Assembly: GCA_034189065.1 (NCBI GenBank)
Contig: JAXHVQ010000004.1
Span: 43,343-107,342, forward strand
Length of the DNA stretch: 64,000 nt
Origin: FACHB-1406 sp034189065
GTDB taxonomy: Bacteria > Cyanobacteriota > Cyanobacteriia > Cyanobacteriales > Spirulinaceae
Reading direction: 5' to 3'
Shown here: piece by piece, positions 52,214-60,002 of the stretch
How positions within the stretch are numbered: the stretch's first letter is position 1
How the letters are laid out: each line of letters opens with the position of its first letter
The notes under the pieces: model-generated
Told to the model about the DNA's origin: nothing
The model's input: the letters and a program-made list of their open reading frames with translations, nothing else
Database searches by the model: none
Program-made: the position numbers and the translations under genes

Positions 52214-52402
52214 ATGCAAAATACCGCCGAATACTCCTGTGCCTTTTGCGGCGAGTCGAATTCGACTTTTATCGACGTTAGCGCGGGTTTGGAACAGTCG
52301 TATATTGAAGATTGTCAAGTTTGCTGTCGCCCGAATATCTTGTATGTCCGAATTGACGAGGATACGCTGGATGTTGAAATCGATACCGACTACGACGGTT
52401 GA
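52214..52402 (+). CDS. CPXCG-type cysteine-rich small protein
   Basis: The 62-residue protein has two CxxC knuckles, CAFCGES (about 9-15) and CQVCCRPN (about 34-41), and an acidic C-terminus. It fits the CPXCG motif-containing family of probable zinc-binding proteins. The second position of the first knuckle is Ala, not Pro. Function unknown. It is part of the co-directional run 51957-54131. Confidence 0.88.
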   Translation: MQNTAEYSCAFCGESNSTFIDVSAGLEQSYIEDCQVCCRPNILYVRIDEDTLDVEIDTDYDG

Positions 52403-52429
52403 AATTTTATTGCTCCCCGTAATAACTTT

Positions 52430-52864
52430 ATGAAAAAACTAAAATCGATTCGTCTTTTTCTCGCTGTTTTTAGCTTGCTAGTGCTTTCAACTGCTCCTTT
52501 TGAAGCCGTACAAGCGAACCGCGACGAAACCGAACCGCCCGTCCCTGCTACGTTTACCGGACAAACTCAGCGCATCCAGTTTGAACCTGGAACAACTTCG
52601 GCAGTTGTCGAACATTCAGTCATACGAGGAATGCGAGATACTTATACTTTCCGCGCCCAAGCCGGTCAGGCGATGATTATCGATGTAATTTCTTTAGAAG
52701 GCAATGCCGTGTTCGATCTCGTTGCGCCCAACGGAGATATTGTTTTAGCAGAAAGTTCTGCTTGGAGTGGGTTTTTACCGGGGGAAGATGCAGGCGATTA
52801 TAAAATTATTGTCGGCGGGACGCGAGGCAATGCAACTTATACCCTAAACGTCGAAATTCTTTAA
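52430..52864 (+). CDS. Exported PPC-like domain protein
   Basis: The 144-residue protein has a signal peptide (KKLKSIRLFLAVFSLLVLST, ending near VQA-NRDE). One beta-sandwich domain follows (about 45-144) with DTYTFRAQAGQAMIIDVISL, VFDLVAPNGDIV and GDYKIIVGGTRGNATYTLNV. This is the pattern of the bacterial pre-peptidase C-terminal (PPC) domain. It stands without a peptidase, so it is a free-standing secreted binding domain. Its neighbours are 27 bp upstream and 8 bp downstream. Confidence 0.82.
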   Translation: MKKLKSIRLFLAVFSLLVLSTAPFEAVQANRDETEPPVPATFTGQTQRIQFEPGTTSAVVEHSVIRGMRDTYTFRAQAGQAMIIDVISLEGNAVFDLVAPNGDIVLAESSAWSGFLPGEDAGDYKIIVGGTRGNATYTLNVEIL

Positions 52865-52872
52865 GTCAATTT

Positions 52873-53376
52873 ATGTTACAGTTTCGATATTCTTCCGCGA
52901 TCGCCGCACCGGTTGAAACGGTGTGGAGTTTTCACGAACGACCCGATATTCTTCAAGTTTTAACTCCGCCGTGGCAACCCGTTCGCGTAGTTCGTCGCGA
53001 AGGGGGTTTAGGCATTGGGGCAGTCTCAGAATTTAACCTTCTTTTAGGTCCAATTCCCATCCAATGGATTGCGCGTCATACCCAGTACGAACAGTATACC
53101 TTGTTTGTGGACGAACAGGAAAAAGGGCCGATGGTTTCTTGGGTTCATCGCCATCAATTTGCTGAGGAAAGAGGGGGAATGCGCTTGACAGATGTCATCA
53201 ATTATGAGTTGCCCGGAGGCGCGATCGCGGAATTTTTCTTAGGTTGGTGGGTAGACTCGCGCTTAAAAGAAATGTTTCGCTATCGCCACGAAGTGACGCG
53301 ACGGGAATGTGAGAAGAGTTCAGAGTTATTCGTAGGGACGTTATATATAACGTCCCTACACGGTTTTGGGTTTTGA
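52873..53376 (+). CDS. SRPBCC/START-fold protein
   Basis: The 167-residue protein shows the SRPBCC ligand-binding fold (cyclase/dehydrase type): YSSAIAAPVETVWSFHERPD at the start, PIPIQWIARHTQYEQYTLFV in the middle and GGMRLTDVINYELPGGAIAE, followed by the long C-terminal helix. The last 22 residues (from about CEKSSE) are translated from a palindromic repeat (GTAGGGACGTTATATATAAC and its complement, 53332-53359). The natural C-terminus has probably been replaced or extended by repeat DNA. Its ligand is unknown. Confidence 0.8.
   Translation: MLQFRYSSAIAAPVETVWSFHERPDILQVLTPPWQPVRVVRREGGLGIGAVSEFNLLLGPIPIQWIARHTQYEQYTLFVDEQEKGPMVSWVHRHQFAEERGGMRLTDVINYELPGGAIAEFFLGWWVDSRLKEMFRYRHEVTRRECEKSSELFVGTLYITSLHGFGF
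53332..53359. repeat. 28-nt palindromic repeat, family D copy 2
   Basis: GTAGGGACGTTATATATAAC followed by GTCCCTAC is a perfect palindrome. It lies inside the end of the SRPBCC gene. Copy 1 is at 20560-20587. Confidence 0.9.
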
Positions 53377-53390
53377 GTTGAGAATTTTTC

Positions 53391-53518
53391 TATAGCGTTT
53401 CTAAATAGAACGTAAACAGTCGTTCGAGATCGCCAACTTTAAAGAACTCCTCGCTCGTCCTTTAAATTCTTCTATTCTTCCAAAGCTAGAGTTTTGCAAC
53501 CCAAATAAAAATGCTATA
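53391..53518. mobile_element. MITE, family A copy 2 (128 bp)
   Basis: It starts TATAGCGTTTCTAAATAGAA and ends in the complement of TATAGCATTTTTATTTGGGT. It is the same element as 3184-3332 in the opposite orientation, and 21 bp shorter (three heptamers). It ends 7 bp before the methyltransferase ATG, so it supplies that gene's upstream sequence. Confidence 0.85.
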
Positions 53519-53525
53519 GATAAAG

Positions 53526-54131
53526 ATGGATTATCAGGAAATCTTTAGTAAAAAACAAACATTTTTCGATCGCTGGGCTCCGAATTACGACATTCTCCTA
53601 ACGACGATCTTTTATCAAGCCGTTCACAAACGTTTGTTGGAGTATGTTGAATTGCCCGAATCGCCTTACATTCTCGATTTGGGATGCGGAACGGGGCGTT
53701 TATTAACTCGCTTGGCAAAGCAGTTTCCCGATTTACAAGGTGTTGGGGTGGATTTCTCCGAGGAGATGTTGCGTCAGGCGAGAAAGCAGAATTTAGATGA
53801 AATTCGACTCAATTATGTTTTGGGAAATGCCGAATCTCTTCCTTTGGAAAGCGCGCAATTTGATGCGGTTTTCAATACGATTAGTTTCTTGCATTATCCC
53901 AATCCAGAGCAGGTTTTCAGCGAAATTCACCGCGCTCTTAAGCCTCAAGGAAAGTATTATTTAGCAGATTATACTTCGCAGCAAGATCGGTTCTTTTTTC
54001 CATTTTCGCCGGGAGGGTTGCGTTTTTATAGTTCTCAGCAACGGCAAGAATTGGGCGAGAGGGTGGGGTTAAATTGCGTGGGACATTATTATCTTTTAGG
54101 GCCGGTGATGCTAACAGTTTTTGAAAAGTAA
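53526..54131 (+). CDS. Class I SAM-dependent methyltransferase
   Basis: This 201-residue protein is a UbiE/Methyltransf_11-like enzyme. The SAM loop is ILDLGCGTGRLLTRLA (about 49-64), the ribose-binding acidic position follows in GVGVDFSEEMLRQA, and VLGNAESLPLESAQFDAVFN (about 100-119) is the next motif. Substrate unknown, probably a small molecule or lipid. It is complete. It is the last gene of the co-directional run but is cut off from the others by a MITE, which may now provide its promoter or leader. Confidence 0.9.
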   Translation: MDYQEIFSKKQTFFDRWAPNYDILLTTIFYQAVHKRLLEYVELPESPYILDLGCGTGRLLTRLAKQFPDLQGVGVDFSEEMLRQARKQNLDEIRLNYVLGNAESLPLESAQFDAVFNTISFLHYPNPEQVFSEIHRALKPQGKYYLADYTSQQDRFFFPFSPGGLRFYSSQQRQELGERVGLNCVGHYYLLGPVMLTVFEK

Positions 54132-54212
54132 GCGTAAAAGAAGTGCGCGATCGCTATTTATTTTGGCTGGGTAAGTAGGATATCTCGACTCGTGTAAGAT
54201 GCGATCGCGTCC

Positions 54213-54903
54213 TCATTTTTTGCCCGCGTGGAGATAGCGTTTTCGCGGCAAAACCGTGAATTCCTTCTCCGCTTCCACATCAGCTTGACCGGGTACAAAA
54301 CACTCTAAAACGCTTGGCTTACCTAGATTGGGAATTATGTCTGGGAGAGGCGCTTTGGGACCGAACTCTACAAGTAATGCTGCTTCAATAGCAGCTAAAG
54401 TTAATACTAGCTTGACGATAAAAACCCACCGCTGATATCCTGGCGATGTTGGGTCGAACTGGGTCGGCTCTTCGGATGCTGCAATCCCACTAGCTGATTT
54501 GAAGTAAGTAGGTGGGCATAAATAAACCTTAAAACCTAGAATCTGAAAACAACGCTGAAAGCAAGCTACAAAGAGGGTTTCATGATTTTCTATCTTAATC
54601 GCTATTTTACGAATAATTGCGCCCACCTACTTATTTTCGGACGAGTTGTTCCTCCAATTTGTCGTCAATCAGCTTGATAACAATCTTCAGGCTTTCCCCG
54701 AAAAAGGATTTATGAGCAATCCGTTGAAAAAGAATAGCGTGCTTGGTTTCCGGCAGCCAAAGTGCGAAGCATCCCGGCATGATGTCAAGGGGAACTTCTC
54801 CTGTTAAGCGCTCTCCTAACTTTAGTCGCTCTAAATACCTCCTAACAATAGTCCGAAATTGAGGTTTCAAAGCTTGAAATGCTTGCTTAGCTTGTTTTAC
54901 CAT
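54213..54903 (-). pseudogene. 187-residue membrane-protein gene interrupted by a MITE
   Basis: Two ORFs lie here: 54631-54903 (90 residues, beginning MVKQAKQAFQALKPQ and ending EEQLVRK) and 54213-54626 (137 residues from a GTG). Removing the element at 54505-54633 and leaving one TA joins them in frame (CGA AAA TAC TTC AAA), giving one 187-residue protein. The TAA that ends the first part is made by the element itself. The restored protein has a charged N-terminal half and one membrane helix (WVFIVKLVLTLAAIEAALLV), with a Pro-rich tail ending PRKRYLHAGKK. Family unknown. Its start lies in the palindrome shared with the divergent HTH-TPR gene. Confidence 0.75.
54505..54633. mobile_element. MITE, family F (129 bp with TA flanks)
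   Basis: The ends are perfect inverted repeats, TAAGTAGGTGGGC on both strands, with weaker similarity further in. A TA stands at each edge, as in an IS630/Tc1-type target duplication. It has no transposase. It splits the gene at 54213-54903, and the 137-residue ORF of the right-hand part borrows its first 40 codons from the element. Confidence 0.8.
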
Positions 54904-54942
54904 TTCCTTCCCTCCGAGGGAAGGAAATGGTAAAACAAGCTA
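54888..54942. promoter_or_regulatory. 55-nt perfect palindrome holding two divergent start sites
   Basis: Arms 54888-54914 and 54916-54942 are perfect 27-bp complements around a single C at 54915. Each arm contains, read outwards, GAGGGAAGGAA (RBS), then ATG GTA AAA CAA GCT. The genes at 54903 (minus) and 54927 (plus) therefore start with the same five residues, MVKQA, and only 23 bp lie between the two ATGs. There is no room for ordinary promoters between the starts, so promoters must lie inside the coding regions, or the palindrome itself is an operator. The mRNA of either gene could fold and hide its own RBS. Confidence 0.85.
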
Positions 54943-56300
54943 GACGGGATGCAAAATGGGCTAGAAACGATCCGCGCTGGTTGCTTAAGGTTTCAATAGA
55001 GCTAGACCCAAACCCTAAATCGCGTGAAAGATACGAATATTACTTAGAGTCGGATATCCAAACGTTGGAAGCGCAGATTTTTCACATCGCCTGTATATCT
55101 TTATCAACTTGGGAAAAATTTTTACAAGGCAAATCCATTAATAGTAAAACCTTTAAAGCTTGCTGTCGCGCACTAGGCTTACCTTGGCAAGCTACTGTAG
55201 AGTTCAATTTAGTAAAATTAGATTACAAGACAGGAAGAGAGGCAAATAAATTGAAGAATGCTTTCGATCTTGCTTTTAATGAGGGGAATTATGTGAACGC
55301 GAAAAGAATTCTCGCTAAGATTGTTCCTATTTTGATAAAAGAAACTAAATTTTCAGCTAGCGATCGAGTAATAGATAGACTGAACGCAGCAATTTTGATT
55401 GCTGAATTTCTAATTTCAAAACAAGTAGATATCTTGGACTTAAACCTAATGCTGGGAGATATGAAAAGCAGTTTAGGATATTGTCAAGATGCTTTGAGAC
55501 ATTACGAATCTGTATTTTCCGAAGCGCCAGAGGGAAAAAATAAATTGCTGGCTGCATTGAACTCAGGAGCTGTGTATCTGAATACTTGCCAATATCAAAA
55601 GGCGCTCTCGTTTTTAGAAAAAGTACCATCGATTCAGGCTCCAGAACTCGCAGTTCAAGCAAATTATTTGCGCGGTTGGATTGCTATGTATCAGGGAGAC
55701 TTGAAAAATGCCGCTAATCTTCTAAGACAAAATATTGGTGAAGCTCAATTTTTTGAAGACTATGATACTAAAGCTAGTTCATATCATTTTCTTGCTCGAA
55801 CTAACTACGAAGTTAATGAATTCGAGCGAGCTATAAAATTGCTAAAAAAGCAATATTTGATTTTAGAAAAAAAACAAGCTTCTCCGGGCAAGATAGCACA
55901 TAGCTTTCGATGGCTCGCAAGATGCTATTGGAAATTGCAAGATTTACAATCTACAGAGCATTATCTTTCCATCGCGCTTCATCTTTTTGAACAATCTCAC
56001 CCTCAATTTTCTCCAGGAGGTTTAGCCCATCTCCATTTACACAGGGGAGAAATTCATCAAAAACTCGGTAACTTAAACAAAGCTGAAACTGAGGTTAAAA
56101 AGTCTATTGATATTTGGGAATCAATGGCATACACTAAAGGAATAGGTGATGCTCGTTTTGCGTTGGGGCAAATCTATAAGGAAAATGCTAATTATCGCGA
56201 TGCGATTAAAGAATATGAGATTGCTTACACTACTTATGACGTGATGGAATATCATAAGTCGTCTTTAGCTTTAAGGGCGCTGGAGAATTTAAAAAGTTAA
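54927..56300 (+). CDS. HTH-TPR protein (probable regulator)
   Basis: The 457-residue soluble protein has an N-terminal helix-turn-helix-like segment (about 50-88, IFHIACISLSTWEKFLQGKS then INSKTFKACCRALGLPW). This segment is the same type found at the N-terminus of cyanobacterial AAA/NB-ARC-TPR proteins. From about 170 on come TPR units, for example TCQYQKALSFLEKV and MYQGDLKNAANLLRQN near 205-250 and EFERAIKLLKKQYLILEKKQ near 300. No ATPase is present, so it is a shortened architecture. The gene is AT-rich and lacks HIP1 sites. It is divergent from the broken membrane-protein gene and shares the palindrome with it. Confidence 0.8.
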   Translation: MVKQARRDAKWARNDPRWLLKVSIELDPNPKSRERYEYYLESDIQTLEAQIFHIACISLSTWEKFLQGKSINSKTFKACCRALGLPWQATVEFNLVKLDYKTGREANKLKNAFDLAFNEGNYVNAKRILAKIVPILIKETKFSASDRVIDRLNAAILIAEFLISKQVDILDLNLMLGDMKSSLGYCQDALRHYESVFSEAPEGKNKLLAALNSGAVYLNTCQYQKALSFLEKVPSIQAPELAVQANYLRGWIAMYQGDLKNAANLLRQNIGEAQFFEDYDTKASSYHFLARTNYEVNEFERAIKLLKKQYLILEKKQASPGKIAHSFRWLARCYWKLQDLQSTEHYLSIALHLFEQSHPQFSPGGLAHLHLHRGEIHQKLGNLNKAETEVKKSIDIWESMAYTKGIGDARFALGQIYKENANYRDAIKEYEIAYTTYDVMEYHKSSLALRALENLKS

Positions 56301-56478
56301 CTTTTATTGAAAATACAGTATTTTCGATTACAGACAAATGATTGCCGACTCGCGCCGAATGGATACCTACAGCAAGCAGCAGAGCAATTTTTGTTACCGT
56401 CCCTATATCTACCACAACTGAATCGGGTTTTATCGCCTGGATTTAAAGTTTTGAATTTTTCCCTGAAAAGATTGAAGA

Positions 56479-57819
56479 CTACCCCTCTCCCCGGTACTGA
56501 ATCCGATAAATGCGACCGTTGGCTTCTTCTGTTACCAACAAACTTCCATCGGGCAATACTAATAATCCCACCGGACGACCCCACGTTGTCGGACCGCTGG
56601 GATCGAGTAAAAAGCCGGTCAAAAAATCTTCATAATCGCCTCGGGGTTGTCCGTTTTCAAAGGGGACAAAAACGATTTTGTATCCCGTACCGCGATCGCG
56701 ATTCCACGACCCCCGAAACGCCACAAATGCGCCATTCCGGTACTTTTCGGGAAAGGTATCTTTATCGTAAAACTGCAAACCCAAGGCAGCGGAATGGGAC
56801 GCAAACAAAACGTCTGGCCTTTGGGTTTTTGCCGCCAGTTCGGGATTATTACTGCGACCGTTGCTAACTTGGCGCGGGTCGAGTAAATTGGGGTCGAGGT
56901 AGGCATAAGGCCAGCCGTAAAATTCCCCGGAACGAAGGCGCGCGAGATAGTCGGGAACGAGATTATCTCCTAAACCATCCCGTTCGTTGACCGTAGTATA
57001 CAACTCTTGGGTGATGGGATGAAAATCGAGTCCGACGGGGTTGCGCAACCCATAAGCAAAGGTTTGGGGGTTGGCTCCATCTAGATTCATTGTCTGGACG
57101 GAGGCGCGCGGAAGGGGTTCGGAATCCACGTTGGAACGAGAACCGATGGAGACGTAAAGTTGTTGTCCGTCGGGGGAAGTAATGACGTTGCGCGTCCAAT
57201 GCTGGCGATAGCCGCCGCCAGGGAGGTCTGCAATCTTTTCGCCGGTTCCGCTAAGTTGGGTTTGGGTGGCGGTGTAGGGATAGCGGCGAACTTCGGCTGA
57301 ATTTCCCAGGAAAAAAGAGTCCCCCGCAAAAGCCATACCAAAGGGGATATCGAGGCCATTGCTGGCATCGGCAAAGGTTTCGCGGACTTCGGCTACGCCG
57401 TCGCGATCGCGATCGCGCAACAGGCGAATGCGGTTAGCGCGGGTTTCGGTGACGAGGACATCGCCTTCGGGGGTTAACGCTAACCATCGCGGTTGTTCTA
57501 GGTTATCGGCATAAACGTTGACTTGGAACCCCGGAGGAACGTTGAATGTAGGATTTTCGGGAATGGGAACCACTTGCGGGGGTTTGGAAGCGCTATTGGT
57601 GGCGAAGGGTTGAGGGATGTCTTCTAAGGTAATACGAATGGTTTGGGGAGTAAGGGGTTGAGTTGATATTAAGTTGGGGGGTTGAGTTACTTCGGTAGGG
57701 AGTGTTTGTTGTTCCGGTTGTGGGGGAGTTGGAGTTGGAGAATTGACGGTTGTGCTGTTATTGGTTCCGCAAGCGGCGACGAGTAGCGCTAAGGTCAATT
57801 GTAGAATTTGTTTGGTCAT
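56479..57819 (-). CDS. PQQ-type sugar (glucose/sorbosone) dehydrogenase, lipoprotein
   Basis: The start is placed at ATG 57819 (MTKQILQLTLALLVAACG), which gives a lipoprotein signal with lipobox LVAAC and a mature Cys at residue 17. The frame is open 31 codons further. A Pro/Thr linker leads to a six-bladed propeller domain (about 95-446): FQVNVYADNLEQPRWLALTP, LYVSIGSRSNVD, YGLRNPVGLDFHPITQELYT and GRPVGLLVLPDGSLLVTEEA. The fold is that of PQQ-dependent soluble aldose dehydrogenases. It is anchored in the periplasm. Whether PQQ is available in this organism cannot be judged from the window. Confidence 0.9.
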   Translation of the reverse strand: MTKQILQLTLALLVAACGTNNSTTVNSPTPTPPQPEQQTLPTEVTQPPNLISTQPLTPQTIRITLEDIPQPFATNSASKPPQVVPIPENPTFNVPPGFQVNVYADNLEQPRWLALTPEGDVLVTETRANRIRLLRDRDRDGVAEVRETFADASNGLDIPFGMAFAGDSFFLGNSAEVRRYPYTATQTQLSGTGEKIADLPGGGYRQHWTRNVITSPDGQQLYVSIGSRSNVDSEPLPRASVQTMNLDGANPQTFAYGLRNPVGLDFHPITQELYTTVNERDGLGDNLVPDYLARLRSGEFYGWPYAYLDPNLLDPRQVSNGRSNNPELAAKTQRPDVLFASHSAALGLQFYDKDTFPEKYRNGAFVAFRGSWNRDRGTGYKIVFVPFENGQPRGDYEDFLTGFLLDPSGPTTWGRPVGLLVLPDGSLLVTEEANGRIYRIQYRGEG

Positions 57820-57914
57820 TGGGAAGGAGGGAAGAATTGAGAATTCAGAAGGGAGGAATTTAGAAGAGAAGGAGTTATGAATTATACTGGTGCTGGAAAA
57901 TATAGCTGCCACTG

Positions 57915-58007
57915 GCAGGGACTAAAGTCCCCACTACAAACTACCGCAGGGACTAAAGTCCCCACTACAAACTACCGCAGGGACTAAAGTCCCCACTACG
58001 AACTACG
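57915..58007. repeat. Tandem 31-bp hairpin repeat x3 (family E')
   Basis: Three units (starts 57915, 57946, 57977) each contain the palindrome GGGACT-AA-AGTCCC followed by CACTACAAACTACCGC. The third is slightly changed (ACTACGAACTACGAAC) and reaches the stop codon of the carboxypeptidase gene. It has the same design as 48435-48542 with a different palindrome. Confidence 0.95.
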
Positions 58008-59691
58008 AACTACACAAATGAACTTCTGTTCTTACGATACCTGCTCGTTCGTGACGCGCTTCCAATCTAAGAGTCCCACCCGTTGGCGCGCGTACAACCC
58101 ATTCAACTTTTCCCCGATCTTGAGTCGCATCTCCTTCGTACCAAACAAAAGCCGATGGAAGATGAGCGCGTCCTTCCAATTGTCCGATGTCTGCGCGATC
58201 GCAACCCATTTCTATTGTTGCGCCTTCGGGTAATTCGATACGACACAAACATCCACGCACGGCTTTTTTTTCGAGGGCTTTTTGTGTAATATAAGTGGGC
58301 AGCCAGCCGGTATTCTGGATGACGAACCGAACGCGGTAGGTGTCGTTGCCTAACGGTTGCGCCATCGCCTCCACCAATTCCAGGCGGGGGGAAATCAGCA
58401 GGTGCCACACCAACCAGCGAGGAAAAGGAGCAATTTCTCGTTCGAGTAAGGCTTGGGGAGGGTTGGACCAAGTATAAATTTCGTTCCATCCCCCCAATTC
58501 TACTTTGCCCAGTTGGGGATGCTCGAAGGGATACCATTCAATGTAGCCCTCTTCGGGACAATATTTGTCGTGCCAGCGCAGCAGTTTCAGTTCGTCTTCG
58601 ACGGGATGATCCCGAAACCATTCTACAGGACAATAATCGGTAATACCTGCGTTGCCGATGGGGTTCCACAACTCTACGGTCCAGGCAAATACGCCTCGAT
58701 GTTCGTACATCCAGTCGTCAAAGGCACCGGTTGCATAATCTTTAGGATGGGCGCGGTAGCCGTGGAAAATGGAAAAGGCGGGATAGCCGGTCAGTTCGCT
58801 TCCCTTTTGTCCGAGGCGTTGATAAACTTGGCGATCGCCTTCTGGCAGTTCGTCGTCGCTTTTGTGGGAGTAAGGACGCAGTAACAAGCCGCCCATTGTA
58901 TGAAACGACAGCGAGCCGGTAATATTAGGGTGGGACGTGACAAACTTGACGAGCGATCGCACTTCGGGTTCGGAGACAGGATAGGGTCCGGCACCATTTT
59001 GTTCGCTCTCTTGTCGCCAATGAACGGGAAAGTTGCGGTTAAAGTCGAGTCCTTCTTTGGGTTGTTGCAGCGGGATGAGAACGCCGTCGTAATTCCTAAT
59101 CTTGCCTTCGGGATACAGACGATAATATTGTCCTCCCACCTCCGTCGGTTCTCGCCTCACCATTAAACGGGGTTCGGCAGGAGAAATTTTCCACGGACCA
59201 TTGGCATCGCGAACGCGCATCATGAGAATGCGTCCGTCTCCGTCGATATCTTCAATGGCTAATCCGTCGTCTTCGTCGTTGTAGGGATAGGGACGAGTGC
59301 CGGAACGCAGGAATTTGGGGGAGTCGGCTAGGGCCATTTCCGCACCGTCGGGGTTGACACGCGGACAGATGTAAAAAACGCGGGTATCGAGACAGCGCGT
59401 AATATCGGGCTCGTTGCCGTAACCTTTAACGAGGGTCTCGATGAGATAGAGACAAGCCGAAGAGGGGGCAATTTCGGTCGCGTGGATATTGCCATCGAGC
59501 CAGAGAGCGGGTTTTTCGCGATCGCACCCCGTGGCAAAGCAGGTGGCCGCTATCAGCCAAATGTCGCGTCCTTCGTGACTTTGACCGATGCTTTCGAGGC
59601 GGATTAGGTGGGGAAATTCTCGGGCGTATCCCTTGAGAATTTGGACAAGCTCGTCGTAACGGTAGTATTGGTCAAAGCGAACCTCTGGCAT
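58003..59691 (-). CDS. M14-family zinc carboxypeptidase
   Basis: The 562-residue enzyme has a complete M14 catalytic domain (about 1-375). The zinc ligands are His70 and Glu73 in WLDGNIHATEIA, with the third His in SLSFHTMGGL (about 266). NRNFP gives the substrate Arg/Asn region and WTVELWN (about 340) the catalytic Glu. A C-terminal part of about 170 residues, probably beta-rich, follows and is of unknown use. No signal peptide is visible, so it may be cytoplasmic. The last residues, CSS, overlap the hairpin repeat. The structured region at 59801-59902 is upstream. Confidence 0.9.
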   Translation of the reverse strand: MPEVRFDQYYRYDELVQILKGYAREFPHLIRLESIGQSHEGRDIWLIAATCFATGCDREKPALWLDGNIHATEIAPSSACLYLIETLVKGYGNEPDITRCLDTRVFYICPRVNPDGAEMALADSPKFLRSGTRPYPYNDEDDGLAIEDIDGDGRILMMRVRDANGPWKISPAEPRLMVRREPTEVGGQYYRLYPEGKIRNYDGVLIPLQQPKEGLDFNRNFPVHWRQESEQNGAGPYPVSEPEVRSLVKFVTSHPNITGSLSFHTMGGLLLRPYSHKSDDELPEGDRQVYQRLGQKGSELTGYPAFSIFHGYRAHPKDYATGAFDDWMYEHRGVFAWTVELWNPIGNAGITDYCPVEWFRDHPVEDELKLLRWHDKYCPEEGYIEWYPFEHPQLGKVELGGWNEIYTWSNPPQALLEREIAPFPRWLVWHLLISPRLELVEAMAQPLGNDTYRVRFVIQNTGWLPTYITQKALEKKAVRGCLCRIELPEGATIEMGCDRADIGQLEGRAHLPSAFVWYEGDATQDRGKVEWVVRAPTGGTLRLEARHERAGIVRTEVHLCSS

Positions 59692-60002
59692 AGGACTTGT
59701 CTGGCATTGAACGATGATAGGTCGGCAATTTCTATTAAAACTCTCCCGAAAGGAAAAGTCACTTTTGGGCGCGATCGCGTAATTTCATGTCAAAATTGTA
59801 CGAGTCGAGACTCGATAAGTACGCACGTTTGCGGTCTTGAAGCCGCAATCGATCGCGGAGAGACTGCAAAGCAAAATGTAGAGGGGATGGTTAAGGCCCC
59901 TCAATCAATCTGCGATCGCGTCCGAATCTGCGCCCATTCTTTTAAGGGCAATGAAAGAGTATGCGGTCAGTCACCGGCTGACTTGCTCGCCGTTGTTTGA
60001 CT
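59692..60002. other. Intergenic region upstream of the carboxypeptidase gene
   Basis: This 311 bp stretch has at least three strong stem-loops (see 59801-59902), a further GTCAG/CTGAC pair near 59966-59982 and two HIP1 cores. The plus-strand ORF covering it (59608-60000) has no supporting features. Confidence 0.5.
59801..59902. ncRNA. Candidate structured RNA or leader
   Basis: Three perfect stem-loops occur within 102 nt: CGAGTC-GA-GACTCG (59801-59814), TTGCGG with CCGCAA around an 8-nt loop (59829-59848), and GAGGGG with CCCCTC (59881-59902). On the minus strand they lie 110-210 nt ahead of the carboxypeptidase start and could be its leader. I do not recognise a known riboswitch or Yfr RNA, and no terminator was seen. 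Confidence 0.35.

Noticed and set aside
59608..60000. 130-residue ORF covering the stem-loops upstream of the carboxypeptidase
   Set aside because: It begins antisense inside the carboxypeptidase gene and reads through three hairpins with no family resemblance.
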